Translations under genes and position numbers: made by a program
In this document: positions 56,736-64,000 of the stretch, piece after piece
Position numbering within the stretch: the stretch's first letter is position 1
Layout: the number at the start of each line of letters is the position of its first letter
The notes under the pieces: model-generated
The model's database searches: none
What the model was told of the DNA's origin: nothing
The model's input: the letters and a program-made list of their open reading frames with translations, nothing else
Assembly (NCBI GenBank): GCA_050287965.1
Contig: JBNKCX010000050.1
Location: 1 to 64,000 of the forward strand
DNA length: 64,000 nucleotides
Direction of reading: 5' to 3'
From: CBFDBF01 sp050287965
GTDB lineage: Bacteria; Pseudomonadota; Gammaproteobacteria; Chromatiales; Chromatiaceae

Positions 56736-59015
56736 CTAATGCTCTTCCACTTTTTCGGCAAAGGAGCACTCCTGCTGGGGGCAGATCTTTTCCGATCCCT
56801 TGCGTTTTGTGGTCTTGATGGAGAGTATCGGCCAGCCGCAACTGGGGCAGGGTTCCGCCACCGGTTCGTTCCAGATGGCGTAGTCGCAGTCGGGATAGGT
56901 GGAGCAGGAGTAGAAGATCTTTCCGCGCCTGGACTTGCGTTTCAGCAGGGTGCCGCTGGCGCATTTCGGGCAGGTGACCCCGGTATCTTCCGGTTTCTCC
57001 AGGGGCTCGATATGACGGCAGTCGGGGTAGGATGAGCAGCCTATGAATTTGCCGTATTTGCTGCGTTTGATTATCAGGTCGGAACCGCAGTCCGGGCATT
57101 TCCGCCCTTCCACGATCTCCGGCTTCTCCGGTTCTCCGTTTTCGCTGTTCAGATCACGGGTATAGTCACACTCGGGGTAATTGGTACAGCCTACGAAACG
57201 ACCGTGACGGCCGAGACGGATAGAGAGCTGGCCTCCGCATTTGGGACATTGTTCGTCCAACGCTTCGTGAGTGACGTCGCTCCGTTTCACATTTTCCTGG
57301 GTGTAATCGATCAGCTCCTTGAACGGGCGCCAGAAGTTATGCAGCAGCGGTACCCAGTCCTCTTCACCCCGGGAAACCGCATCCAGCTCGTCCTCCAGGT
57401 TGGCGGTGAATCCATAATCGACATAGCGGGTGAAGTAGCGGGTCAGAAACTTGTTCACCACCCGGCCCACGTCCGTTGGGTGGAATCGCTTCTTCTCCAT
57501 CTGCACGTATTCTCGGTCCTGCAGGGTGGAAATGATGGAGGCATAGGTCGAGGGCCGCCCGATGCCGTACTCCTCCAGGGCCTTGACCAGGCTCGCCTCG
57601 CTGTAGCGTGGCGGCGGCTCGGTAAAATGCTGTTCCGGACGTATGGCTTTGAGCGCTACGGCTTCCCCTTCCTGCAGCGGCGGGAGCATTTTTTCATCGC
57701 TCTCTCCCGCTTTGGCGTCGTCCACGCTCTCCATGTAAACCGCCATGAACCCGGGATTAGCAACGGTGGAGCCGTTTGCGCGGAAGATGTTGTCTTCCCC
57801 GCAACTGAGGTCCGCGGATACGGTGTCGAGTGTGGCATGAATCATCTGGCAGGCGACGGCGCGTTTCCAGATCAACTCATACAGCCGATACTGATCCTTA
57901 CTGAGGTACTGTTTCAATTCCTCCGGCATGCGATGCGCCGAAGTGGGGCGGATCGCCTCGTGGGCTTCCTGGGCGTTCTTCGCCTTGGTTTTGAAATGGC
58001 GTGGTTGCTGCGGCAGATTTTCCTCTCCGAAGCGTGCGCTGATGAATGCGCGCAGTTCGTTCACAGCCTCATCCGCCAGGTGTACCGAATCAGTACGCAT
58101 GTAGGTGATAAGACCTACGGCGCCGGCCCCGGTGTCGATACCCTCATACAGCTGTTGGGCGGTGCGCATGGTGCGTTGCGCGGTAAAGCCGAGCTTGCGT
58201 GCGGCTTCCTGCTGCAGGGTGGAAGTGGTGAAGGGGGCCGCCGGATTGCGTTTGCGTTGCTTCTTCTGAACATTTGCCACCAACAGGCTGCCTTTAGCCG
58301 CGTCCAGCAACAGGCGTTCGGCGTCTGCCGCACGTTCCCCGTCGGTGATACTGAATTGTTCCAGTTTTTCCCCCTGAAGCAGGGCCAATTTGGCGCTGAA
58401 TTCCTGGCCTTCTTTGTTCAGATCGGCTTCGATAGTCCAGTATTCCTGGGACTGGAAGGCCTCGATCTCTTCTTCCCGCTCCACGATCATGCGTAGGGCG
58501 GGGCTTTGGACCCGGCCTGCGGAGAGGCCGCGCCGGACCTTTTTCCAAAGCAGAGGGGAAAGGTTAAAACCCACCAGATAATCCAACGCCCGCCGCGCCT
58601 GTTGAGCGTTGACCAGATCCATAGAAAGTTCCCGGGGGTGTGCGACCGCCTCCTGAATCGCCTTTTTGGTTATCTCATTGAAGACCACGCGGTGCACGAC
58701 CTTGTCCTTCAGATTTTTCCCGTTCTCAAGCAACTCGTAAAGGTGCCAGGAGATGGCTTCACCTTCACGGTCGGGGTCAGTTGCGAGATAGAGGGCATCC
58801 GACTTTTTCAGGGCCTTGGCAATGGCCTGGACATGGCGATCGTTTCTCTCAATCGCCTGGTATCGCATTGCAAAGTCGTTGTCCGGGTCGACGGCGCCCG
58901 CCTTTGGAACGAGGTCCCGCACGTGACCATAAGAGGCGAGGACCTCGAAATCCTTGCCAAGGTATTTCTTGATGGTTTTGGCTTTAGCGGGGGACTCGAC
59001 GATGACCAGATTCAT
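56736..59015 (-). CDS. topA: DNA topoisomerase I
   Basis: A type IA enzyme that relaxes negative supercoils. The 759-residue protein has the Toprim domain (LVIVESPAKAKTIKKYLG, DPDREGEAISWHL), the catalytic Tyr in GLITYMRTDSVHL and four Cys4 zinc ribbons in the C-terminus (CPKCGG, CPDCGS, CPKCAS, CPSCGW). A start at 59015 (MNLVIVES) matches the family; the frame to 59114 adds unrelated residues. smg lies 40 bp upstream on the same strand. Confidence 0.97.
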   Translation of the reverse strand: MNLVIVESPAKAKTIKKYLGKDFEVLASYGHVRDLVPKAGAVDPDNDFAMRYQAIERNDRHVQAIAKALKKSDALYLATDPDREGEAISWHLYELLENGKNLKDKVVHRVVFNEITKKAIQEAVAHPRELSMDLVNAQQARRALDYLVGFNLSPLLWKKVRRGLSAGRVQSPALRMIVEREEEIEAFQSQEYWTIEADLNKEGQEFSAKLALLQGEKLEQFSITDGERAADAERLLLDAAKGSLLVANVQKKQRKRNPAAPFTTSTLQQEAARKLGFTAQRTMRTAQQLYEGIDTGAGAVGLITYMRTDSVHLADEAVNELRAFISARFGEENLPQQPRHFKTKAKNAQEAHEAIRPTSAHRMPEELKQYLSKDQYRLYELIWKRAVACQMIHATLDTVSADLSCGEDNIFRANGSTVANPGFMAVYMESVDDAKAGESDEKMLPPLQEGEAVALKAIRPEQHFTEPPPRYSEASLVKALEEYGIGRPSTYASIISTLQDREYVQMEKKRFHPTDVGRVVNKFLTRYFTRYVDYGFTANLEDELDAVSRGEEDWVPLLHNFWRPFKELIDYTQENVKRSDVTHEALDEQCPKCGGQLSIRLGRHGRFVGCTNYPECDYTRDLNSENGEPEKPEIVEGRKCPDCGSDLIIKRSKYGKFIGCSSYPDCRHIEPLEKPEDTGVTCPKCASGTLLKRKSRRGKIFYSCSTYPDCDYAIWNEPVAEPCPSCGWPILSIKTTKRKGSEKICPQQECSFAEKVEEH

Positions 59016-59055
59016 TGGCGATGTTGCGGGTGGGTCCGGTTTCTGGATGAAAAGA

Positions 59056-59532
59056 CTAGTGAAGATAAAGCGGTTGTTCGTTGTAAACCAGGTCTTCCAT
59101 TTGTGCGTAAGCACTCTCCTGTCCGGGCTGGTTCATCAGCACCATCAGAACGATCCATTTCAGCTCTTCGACGCCGATGTGAATGTTCTCAAGGGCGATG
59201 GCCCGGTCGATTACCAGCTCCCGGCTTGCCTGATCAAGGATGTTGTTCTGTTCCAGGAACAGAAGCAGGCCGCGGCAGTCGGAATCCAGGCGCTGGATCT
59301 CCTGTTCCGTGTAAATGCGAAATGATGGATCGGCATTAGGGCGAAAATCTTGAGAACTTTGATGTGACGCCAGTTCGTCAAGCCATAGAAAGGCCCTGTC
59401 GATCTCTCTTTCGGGGAAACCTGCCTGTACCAGTTCATCATGAAGCTCTGCCTGATTGGAGGGGGATTGCTGCTCGCTGTCCATGTAGTTCTCGTAGAGA
59501 TAAATCAGGATGTCGACGACATTTTCATTCAT
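59056..59532 (-). CDS. smg: Smg family protein (DUF494)
   Basis: A 158-residue protein typical of the Smg/DUF494 family: ENVVDILIYLYENYMDSEQQ, then a helical middle and ELKWIVLMVLMNQPGQESAYAQMEDLVYNEQPLYLH at the end. It is predicted all-helical and cytoplasmic, with no catalytic motif. It is linked to dprA and topA in many Gammaproteobacteria; its role is unclear. The start overlaps the dprA stop by 4 bp (ATGA). Confidence 0.92.
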   Translation of the reverse strand: MNENVVDILIYLYENYMDSEQQSPSNQAELHDELVQAGFPEREIDRAFLWLDELASHQSSQDFRPNADPSFRIYTEQEIQRLDSDCRGLLLFLEQNNILDQASRELVIDRAIALENIHIGVEELKWIVLMVLMNQPGQESAYAQMEDLVYNEQPLYLH

Positions 59533-60737
59533 GATGGGTCCTTGTAGCAGGCTTTGTTACCACCCTCAGGGGCTGCTGTCAGTGAGGGGCAAATCGATTC
59601 GGCTTTACTGGTGCGGCAAAAAAGGCCGCCGGGCGCAGATGATACATAACCTTCCAGCTCAAGCAAGAGCAGCATGGAGGAAACCGCATCTGCGGTCAAT
59701 CCGCTGCGCGCAATCAGATGGTCCATTGTCACCGGGTCAAAACCCATACATTCCAGGAGGAATAGGTTCTCATTGTCCGGCCTGAGCCCGGGATTTTCCT
59801 CCCGGCAGGGAGTCGTTTGCGGGAGAGTCGCAATGCCGCCGAGCAGGGAGCTCAGTTCCTCCGTTACATCACCGGCCGTCTCCACCAGTTTGGCGCCCTG
59901 GCGGATCAGGGCGTGGCAGCCGCGGGCCAGGGGGTTGTGGATGGAGCCGGGAATGGCGAAGACCTCCCGCCCCTGATCCGCCGCCAGCCGAGCGGTGATC
60001 AGGGAGCCGCTTTGCCGGGCAGCTTCCACCACCAGGGTGCCGACGCTTAGACCACTGATGATGCGGTTCCGGCGGGGAAAGTTCCCTTTCAGGGGCGGAG
60101 TCCCCGGGGGCAGCTCGGAAACCAGGGCCCCCTGCTCCGCGATGCGGTGGGCAAGTTGCCGTTGCCGGGCCGGGTAGACACGATCAAGTCCGGTTCCGGC
60201 CACGGCGATGGTGATTCCGCCGGCATCCAGCGTCCCCTCGTGGGAGGCGCCGTCAATACCGACCGCAAGGCCGCTGGTTATGGTGAGACCGGCGGCTGCC
60301 AGATGGGCCGCAAAGTTGCGGGCGGTCTCTCTTCCCGAAGGGGTGGGATTGCGGGATCCCACCATCGCCAGCTGGGGTGCGAGAAGCGCTTCCGGGTCTC
60401 CGTGAACGAACAGCGCGGGAGGCGGATCGTGGATCTCCTTCAACAGCACCGGGTAACGCGGGTCATGCAGAGTGATCAGGTGGTTGTTCGGTTGCCGCAA
60501 CCATTCAAGGTCTGCGTCAATTTCTCGCCAGCGCGGGGAAAGGAAATAGTCCACGGTTCGCCGCTTGATTCCCAGTGTAACTAACCGGGCGGCGGGGGAG
60601 TGAAAAAGCTCGGATGGGGATTGCACCCGGTTTATCAGGGCGGCAAGCCCGTGGGCGCCCAACCCGGGTGCGCGCATCAGCGCCAGCCAGTAGCGCAGTT
60701 CGTTTTCGTCCGCGAGGGTGTTCGGTGAATCATCCAT
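59529..60737 (-). CDS. dprA: DNA processing protein DprA
   Basis: Binds incoming single-stranded DNA during natural transformation and loads RecA. The 402 residues contain an N-terminal SAM-like region (LRYWLALMRAPGLGAHGLAALI), the extended Rossmann domain with LAMVGSRNPTPSGRETARNFAAHLA, AVAGTGLDRVYPARQRQLA and the C-terminal winged helix (LECMGFDPVTMDHLIARSGLTADAVSSMLLLLELEGYV). ATG 60737 is preceded by GAGG at 5 nt; a GTG at 60743 is in the same frame. It overlaps smg by 4 bp. Confidence 0.95.
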   Translation of the reverse strand: MDDSPNTLADENELRYWLALMRAPGLGAHGLAALINRVQSPSELFHSPAARLVTLGIKRRTVDYFLSPRWREIDADLEWLRQPNNHLITLHDPRYPVLLKEIHDPPPALFVHGDPEALLAPQLAMVGSRNPTPSGRETARNFAAHLAAAGLTITSGLAVGIDGASHEGTLDAGGITIAVAGTGLDRVYPARQRQLAHRIAEQGALVSELPPGTPPLKGNFPRRNRIISGLSVGTLVVEAARQSGSLITARLAADQGREVFAIPGSIHNPLARGCHALIRQGAKLVETAGDVTEELSSLLGGIATLPQTTPCREENPGLRPDNENLFLLECMGFDPVTMDHLIARSGLTADAVSSMLLLLELEGYVSSAPGGLFCRTSKAESICPSLTAAPEGGNKACYKDPS

Positions 60738-60796
60738 GACCACCTCGAAATGATCCGCGCCCGTCCCTGGGCGCCGGATTACAGTATTAACAGACC

Positions 60797-61834
60797 CTAG
60801 GGATTGCTCACCCGGTCCAGCACATGGATGGCGCGGGTGGCGTCCAGCACCAGCCCGAAACTGACCCGGGAGAAGGTGCGGAACACCATCAGGTGACCGG
60901 CCTTTTCATCCGGGAGTTTAACCGTATCCGTCAGATTGGCGGTGACGGTATCGCGAACGGTCTCTCCCCGATGTTCGATCGCAAGCACATCGCCCGGCTG
61001 CAGTCCGTCATCGGCTCCACGATCCAGAACCACGACGTCATACTGGCCGATCTGGGTGACACCGTCCATAACCGAAATGATACTGCCCCTGACTTGCGAG
61101 TCGGGGGCTTTAGGGTAAAAGTCCTCCAGCGGCTGGTCCTGGGCCGCCACCAGCAAACGGTCTCCGATCAGGGTCTCCTGCCCTGTGCTGGTCAACAGGC
61201 AGGTCGCGGGATCGCCGGTGCGCAGCAGCTTGGTGTTTCCGATATAAAGCGCTTCGTAGCCCAGGATTTCTCCCGTGTCGGCGTCCTTGTAGGCTCCGCC
61301 GGGGCGAACCACATCGAAGTTCGTGGTGTCATCTGTTTCAATGGAACGCACGTAGACGTTTTGCCCGGAACCGCCTGCCAGATGTTCGTCAGCGAAGTCC
61401 ACGATATAAGGCGCCGCCTCCAATTCCTTTTCTCCAACCACATACGGTCTGGTGAGGAAAGGATAAATGGCATCGATCGGTATCGTGGGGATGGCGTCCT
61501 GAAGTGCCGATGTCCGAACCTTGGGAGACAGTTTAACCTCCGAACCCCGCAACAGCCGGAGCTGCGGCTTGCCGTCAACATAGGTCATTTCTATGATGTC
61601 GCCGGGATAGATCAGGTGCGGGTTTTCGATCTGAGGATTGACATACCAGACATCAGGCCAGCGCCAGGGATCGCGCAGAAAGCGCCCTGCGATATCCCAT
61701 AGGGTGTCACCCGCAACCACCGTGTAACGGTCCGGGTGCGCCGGGTTCACGGCGACCGGATCAGCTGCGAGGGCGGCACCGGAGAAGATCAGGCCCAGGA
61801 TAAAGCCGGCAAGCTTGGTTTTGAGTTTTGGCAT
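60797..61834 (-). CDS. LysM peptidoglycan-binding domain protein
   Basis: A 345-residue exported protein. A signal peptide (about 1-23, LAGFILGLIFSGAALA) precedes one LysM domain at about 36-83 (DRYTVVAGDTLWDIAGRFLRDPWRWPDVWYVNPQIENPHLIYPGDII). The rest is predicted beta-rich with no catalytic motif. Homologues lie upstream of dprA in many Gammaproteobacteria. It probably binds peptidoglycan; its activity is unknown. It is divergent from def with 178 bp between the starts. Confidence 0.9.
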   Translation of the reverse strand: MPKLKTKLAGFILGLIFSGAALAADPVAVNPAHPDRYTVVAGDTLWDIAGRFLRDPWRWPDVWYVNPQIENPHLIYPGDIIEMTYVDGKPQLRLLRGSEVKLSPKVRTSALQDAIPTIPIDAIYPFLTRPYVVGEKELEAAPYIVDFADEHLAGGSGQNVYVRSIETDDTTNFDVVRPGGAYKDADTGEILGYEALYIGNTKLLRTGDPATCLLTSTGQETLIGDRLLVAAQDQPLEDFYPKAPDSQVRGSIISVMDGVTQIGQYDVVVLDRGADDGLQPGDVLAIEHRGETVRDTVTANLTDTVKLPDEKAGHLMVFRTFSRVSFGLVLDATRAIHVLDRVSNP

Positions 61835-62012
61835 GGCGATCCCTTTGCAACATGAAATAGTTGGAGTTTAGTCTGGAAAAAGCTCGGATTAAAGCCGACA
61901 TTTCGGACTAGAATCCTGTATCATCATAATGTTAGCGAATTTTTTTACGTTTGTACTATAACCCAGTTTTCCCTGATGTACATGATCTGAGTAGCAAATT
62001 CCGGAAATCCCA

Positions 62013-62546
62013 ATGGCGATCCTCGAGATTTTACATTTCCCTGATTCACGACTGCGCAACAAAGCGGATCCGATAGAAAAGATCGATGCAGATATCGGCC
62101 GTTTGGTGGAGGACATGTTTGAAACCATGTATCAGGCGCCGGGCATCGGACTGGCTGCGACGCAGGTCAATGTGGCGAAACGGGTTGTCGTCATGGATGT
62201 TTCCGAAGAGCACGACACTCCTCTTTGTCTGATTAATCCGGAGATCCTGGAATCTGACGGGGAGGAGCAGATGGAAGAAGGATGTCTGTCTGTTCCCGGC
62301 GTCTTCGACAAGGTCACTCGAGCCGAACGGGTAAAGGTGCGGGCACTGGATAAGGAGGGCAGGCCGTTCGAACTGGAGGCGGATGGTCTGTTGGCGGTTT
62401 GCATTCAGCATGAAATCGATCATCTCGACGGCAAGCTGTTCGTGGATTATCTCTCGGGCTTGAAACGGCAGCGAATCCGGAAAAAGCTCGAGAAGGAGGC
62501 GCGGCAGAAAGGGCCTGCGGAAACCCCTTCCAGGCGCGTAATTTAG
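62013..62546 (+). CDS. def: Peptide deformylase
   Basis: Removes the formyl group from the N-terminal Met of nascent proteins using a bound metal, usually Fe2+. The 177-residue protein has the three motifs GIGLAATQVNV, EEGCLSVPGV (Cys ligand) and IQHEIDHLDGKLF (two His ligands and catalytic Glu). Its partner fmt lies 142 bp downstream. A TATAAC box at 61957-61962 could serve as -10, but no clear -35 lies at the right distance. Confidence 0.97.
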   Translation: MAILEILHFPDSRLRNKADPIEKIDADIGRLVEDMFETMYQAPGIGLAATQVNVAKRVVVMDVSEEHDTPLCLINPEILESDGEEQMEEGCLSVPGVFDKVTRAERVKVRALDKEGRPFELEADGLLAVCIQHEIDHLDGKLFVDYLSGLKRQRIRKKLEKEARQKGPAETPSRRVI

Positions 62547-62594
62547 CATTTGTTCGAGATTCGCGTATTAAACGCGGAGGAATAATTGCGGGGG

Positions 62595-62648
62595 CTGCAA
62601 TAACATTCGATCTCAGCGTCCTCAACGCCTTTGTGTTCTCCGCATCCT
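62595..62648. repeat. Degenerate dispersed repeat between def and fmt
   Basis: The 142-bp gap contains ATCTCAGCGTCCTCAACGCC followed by TTTGTGTTCTCCGCATCC. It resembles the GGTTTCTCTGCGTCCTCTGCG-type dispersed sequence of many proteobacteria. Shorter versions of the motif occur at about 250-268 and 23080-23105. The function is unknown, and the similarity is by eye only. Confidence 0.3.
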
Positions 62649-62688
62649 AAACATATCCCCCAATCCATTTTGCCTGCAGGAAGCCTCA

Positions 62689-63627
62689 ATGACGGAATCG
62701 CTCAAAATTATCTTTGCCGGGACCCCGGATTTTTCCGTGCCTCCTCTTGAGCGCCTGATGGCTTCGGATCATCGGGTTGTGGCTGTCTACACTCAACCGG
62801 ACAGGCCCGCTGGAAGGGGGCGGAAGATTGCGGCCAGCCCGGTCAAGGTGTTGGCCGAGGCCCGGGACATTCCGGTATTCCAGCCAAAGAACTTTAAAGC
62901 CGAGGAGGCGTTGTTGGAGCTGGAGAGTCATGGCGCGGATCTTATGGTCGTGGTGGCTTACGGCCTTATACTTCCCCGTCGGGTTCTGGATGCCCCGCGG
63001 CTCGGATGCGTAAACATCCACGCCTCCCTGTTACCCCGCTGGCGGGGTGCGGCTCCCATTCAGCGGGCCATATTGGCCGGAGACAGTGAGAGCGGTATCA
63101 CCATAATGCAGATGGAGGAGGGGTTGGATACCGGCCCCATGCTGTTGAAAAAGCGTTGTCCTATCTCCGCGCAGGACACCGGGGGCTCGCTGCATGACCG
63201 GCTGAGCCAATTGGGAGCGGAAGCGCTTATGGAAGCGCTCCCGGGAATAGCGGAGAGGAGCCTGACCGAAGAGCCTCAGGATGATTCCCTGGCGAACTAC
63301 GCCGATAAACTGCAAAAGAGCGAGGCGGTGATCGATTGGGGGCGCAGCGCCGGGGAGCTCGATCGTCAGGTGCGGGCGTTCAACCCCTGGCCGGTTGCCC
63401 AGACCGGTTTTGCCGGCGGGATGCTGCGGATCTGGGAAGCGGAGCCGTTGCCGGGGATCGGGGAAGGACAACCCGGATCGGTGGCGGCCACGAGCAAAGC
63501 CGGTATCGACGTTATTACCGGGGATGGTGCGCTGCGTATCCATACGCTGCAGGCGCCGGGTAAGCGCGCCATGAGCGCGGCGGATTTTTTGAACGCCCAT
63601 AAACTGGACGGGGTCGTATTTGGCTAA
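62689..63627 (+). CDS. fmt: Methionyl-tRNA formyltransferase
   Basis: Formylates initiator Met-tRNA with 10-formyl-THF. The 312-residue protein has IIFAGTPDFSVPPLERLMAS, the tRNA-binding loop QPDRPAGRGRKIAASPVKVLA, and the catalytic block INIHASLLPRWRGAAPIQRAIL with Asn, His and the downstream Asp in EEGLDTGPMLL. The C-terminal OB domain contains VRAFNPWPVAQT. It overlaps rsmB, consistent with def-fmt-rsmB. Confidence 0.97.
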   Translation: MTESLKIIFAGTPDFSVPPLERLMASDHRVVAVYTQPDRPAGRGRKIAASPVKVLAEARDIPVFQPKNFKAEEALLELESHGADLMVVVAYGLILPRRVLDAPRLGCVNIHASLLPRWRGAAPIQRAILAGDSESGITIMQMEEGLDTGPMLLKKRCPISAQDTGGSLHDRLSQLGAEALMEALPGIAERSLTEEPQDDSLANYADKLQKSEAVIDWGRSAGELDRQVRAFNPWPVAQTGFAGGMLRIWEAEPLPGIGEGQPGSVAATSKAGIDVITGDGALRIHTLQAPGKRAMSAADFLNAHKLDGVVFG

Positions 63628-64000
63628 AACCAAATCGCAACAGGGTGTGGATAACGCCGGTGACGATGTCCGGGCCGGCGCAGCGCGGGTCATGCTCCGG
63701 GTACTGGGAGGGCGCTCGCTTAACGAGGCGCTGGCGCCGGTGCTGGCGGAGGTGCCGCTGCGAGACCGAGCCCTGTTGCAGGAGATGTGCTATGGGGTGG
63801 CACGTTGGTATCTGCGGCTCCAGGCCGTAGCAAAGCAGCTTCTTGAACGCCCCCTCAAGCAACGGGACCGGGATATAGAACTGTTGATTCTGGTCGGGCT
63901 TTATCAACTGCTCCATATGCGGGTTCCCGATCATGCGGCGGTGGCGGAAACGGTGGAAACGGCGCGCCGTATGGGAAAGCCCTGGGCCGCCGGACTGGTG
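63620..64000 (+). CDS. rsmB: 16S rRNA m5C967 methyltransferase RsmB (5' part, cut by window end)
   Basis: The frame reaches the window end without a stop. Visible is the NusB-like RNA-binding domain: RAGAARVMLRVLGGRSLNEALAPVLAEVPLRDRALLQEMCYGVARWYLRL and LLILVGLYQLLHMRVPDHAAVAETVETARRMGKPWAAGLV. The catalytic SAM domain lies beyond the window. The start is uncertain: TTG 63620 overlaps the fmt stop, GTG 63647 and ATG 63692 are in the same frame. The def-fmt-rsmB order is conserved. Confidence 0.88.
   Translation, partial: MAKTKSQQGVDNAGDDVRAGAARVMLRVLGGRSLNEALAPVLAEVPLRDRALLQEMCYGVARWYLRLQAVAKQLLERPLKQRDRDIELLILVGLYQLLHMRVPDHAAVAETVETARRMGKPWAAGLV

Noticed and set aside
57204..58496. 430-codon frame opposite topA
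   Set aside because: Antisense to topA with all its motifs intact; the encoded sequence resembles no protein family.
1..64000. Search for CRISPR arrays, tRNA or rRNA genes and prophage or IS elements
   Set aside because: I saw no regularly spaced repeats, no cloverleaf-like tRNA motifs (for example GTTCRANNC with a matching acceptor stem) and no integrase, transposase or capsid genes. XerC is the housekeeping recombinase in its conserved position.

Overview
The window is a contiguous piece of a gammaproteobacterial chromosome, moderately GC-rich by eye. It is almost all core genome. I found no rRNA, tRNA, CRISPR array, prophage, complete insertion sequence or integron. The assignment to Gammaproteobacteria rests on gene order: glnL-glnG; yibN/secB/gpsA divergent from gpmI-envC-ctpA-yibQ; hslV-hslU-DUF971-ubiE-ubiJ-ubiB; lptM-dapF-DUF484-xerC beside a class I cyaA; argH / algZ-algR-hemC-hemD-hemX-hemY; dprA-smg-topA; def-fmt-rsmB. 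Several of these blocks resemble Pseudomonas or purple-sulfur/sulfur-oxidising lineages more than enterics. A class 1B-type PyrD, a TrpB2-type enzyme and a Mg-type HemB also fit a non-enteric lineage. I cannot name the genus from sequence alone.

Layout. 1-369: palindromic non-coding repeat and leader. 370-5064: a DUF4124 protein and the NtrB/NtrC nitrogen two-component system, with an NtrC operator and a sigma-54-type promoter visible upstream, then a hypothetical gene and endonuclease V. 5209-9360: KamA-like radical SAM protein, HDOD signalling protein, PyrD and TrmL. 9418-17478: GpsA, SecB, rhodanese and ArsR regulator, divergent from phosphoglycerate mutase, EnvC, CtpA, YibQ and YajL. 17479-19785: a decayed glyoxalase-family gene, a DUF815 ATPase with an uncharacterised partner, and a chalcone-isomerase-like secreted protein. 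19910-25731: ubiquinone synthesis (UbiB, UbiJ, UbiE), DUF971 and the HslVU protease. 25901-34896: a voltage-gated-type K+ channel with a C-terminal zinc ribbon, XerC, DUF484, DapF, LptM, adenylate cyclase, a degenerate GGDEF protein and ArgH. 34961-41064: AlgZ/AlgR and heme synthesis HemC-HemD-HemX-HemY. 41079-49395: an SDR enzyme, an orphan ParA, UbiD, an SH3 envelope protein, oligopeptidase A, a GIDE/EF-hand membrane protein with LemA, and a gamma carbonic anhydrase. 49404-53223: a decayed histidine-kinase fragment, AroE, HemB, a thioredoxin-like protein, an orphan MlaC and SlyX. 53286-64000: a possible small RNA with a strong terminator, an isochorismatase-family hydrolase, TrpB2, TsaC, PurE, TopA, Smg, DprA, a LysM protein, deformylase, Fmt and the start of RsmB.

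How the genes work together. Most encode central metabolism (heme, ubiquinone, lysine/DAP, arginine, shikimate, purine, pyrimidine), envelope growth and division (EnvC, CtpA, LptM, MlaC, LysM protein), protein maturation and quality control (Def, Fmt, SecB, HslVU, PrlC), tRNA/rRNA modification (TrmL, TsaC, RsmB) and DNA topology or uptake (TopA, DprA, XerC). Regulatory genes are NtrBC, AlgZR, an ArsR repressor, CyaA and a catalytically degenerate GGDEF protein immediately upstream of cyaA.

I did not find a clearly new multi-gene system. The best leads are: the NtrC/sigma-54 control region; an orphan strong terminator at the end of a structured intergenic stretch (possible sRNA); the dead-GGDEF/CyaA pair; the DUF815 ATPase plus its unknown partner; the zinc-ribbon K+ channel; the GIDE-EF-hand/LemA pair; and two internal-deletion pseudogenes.
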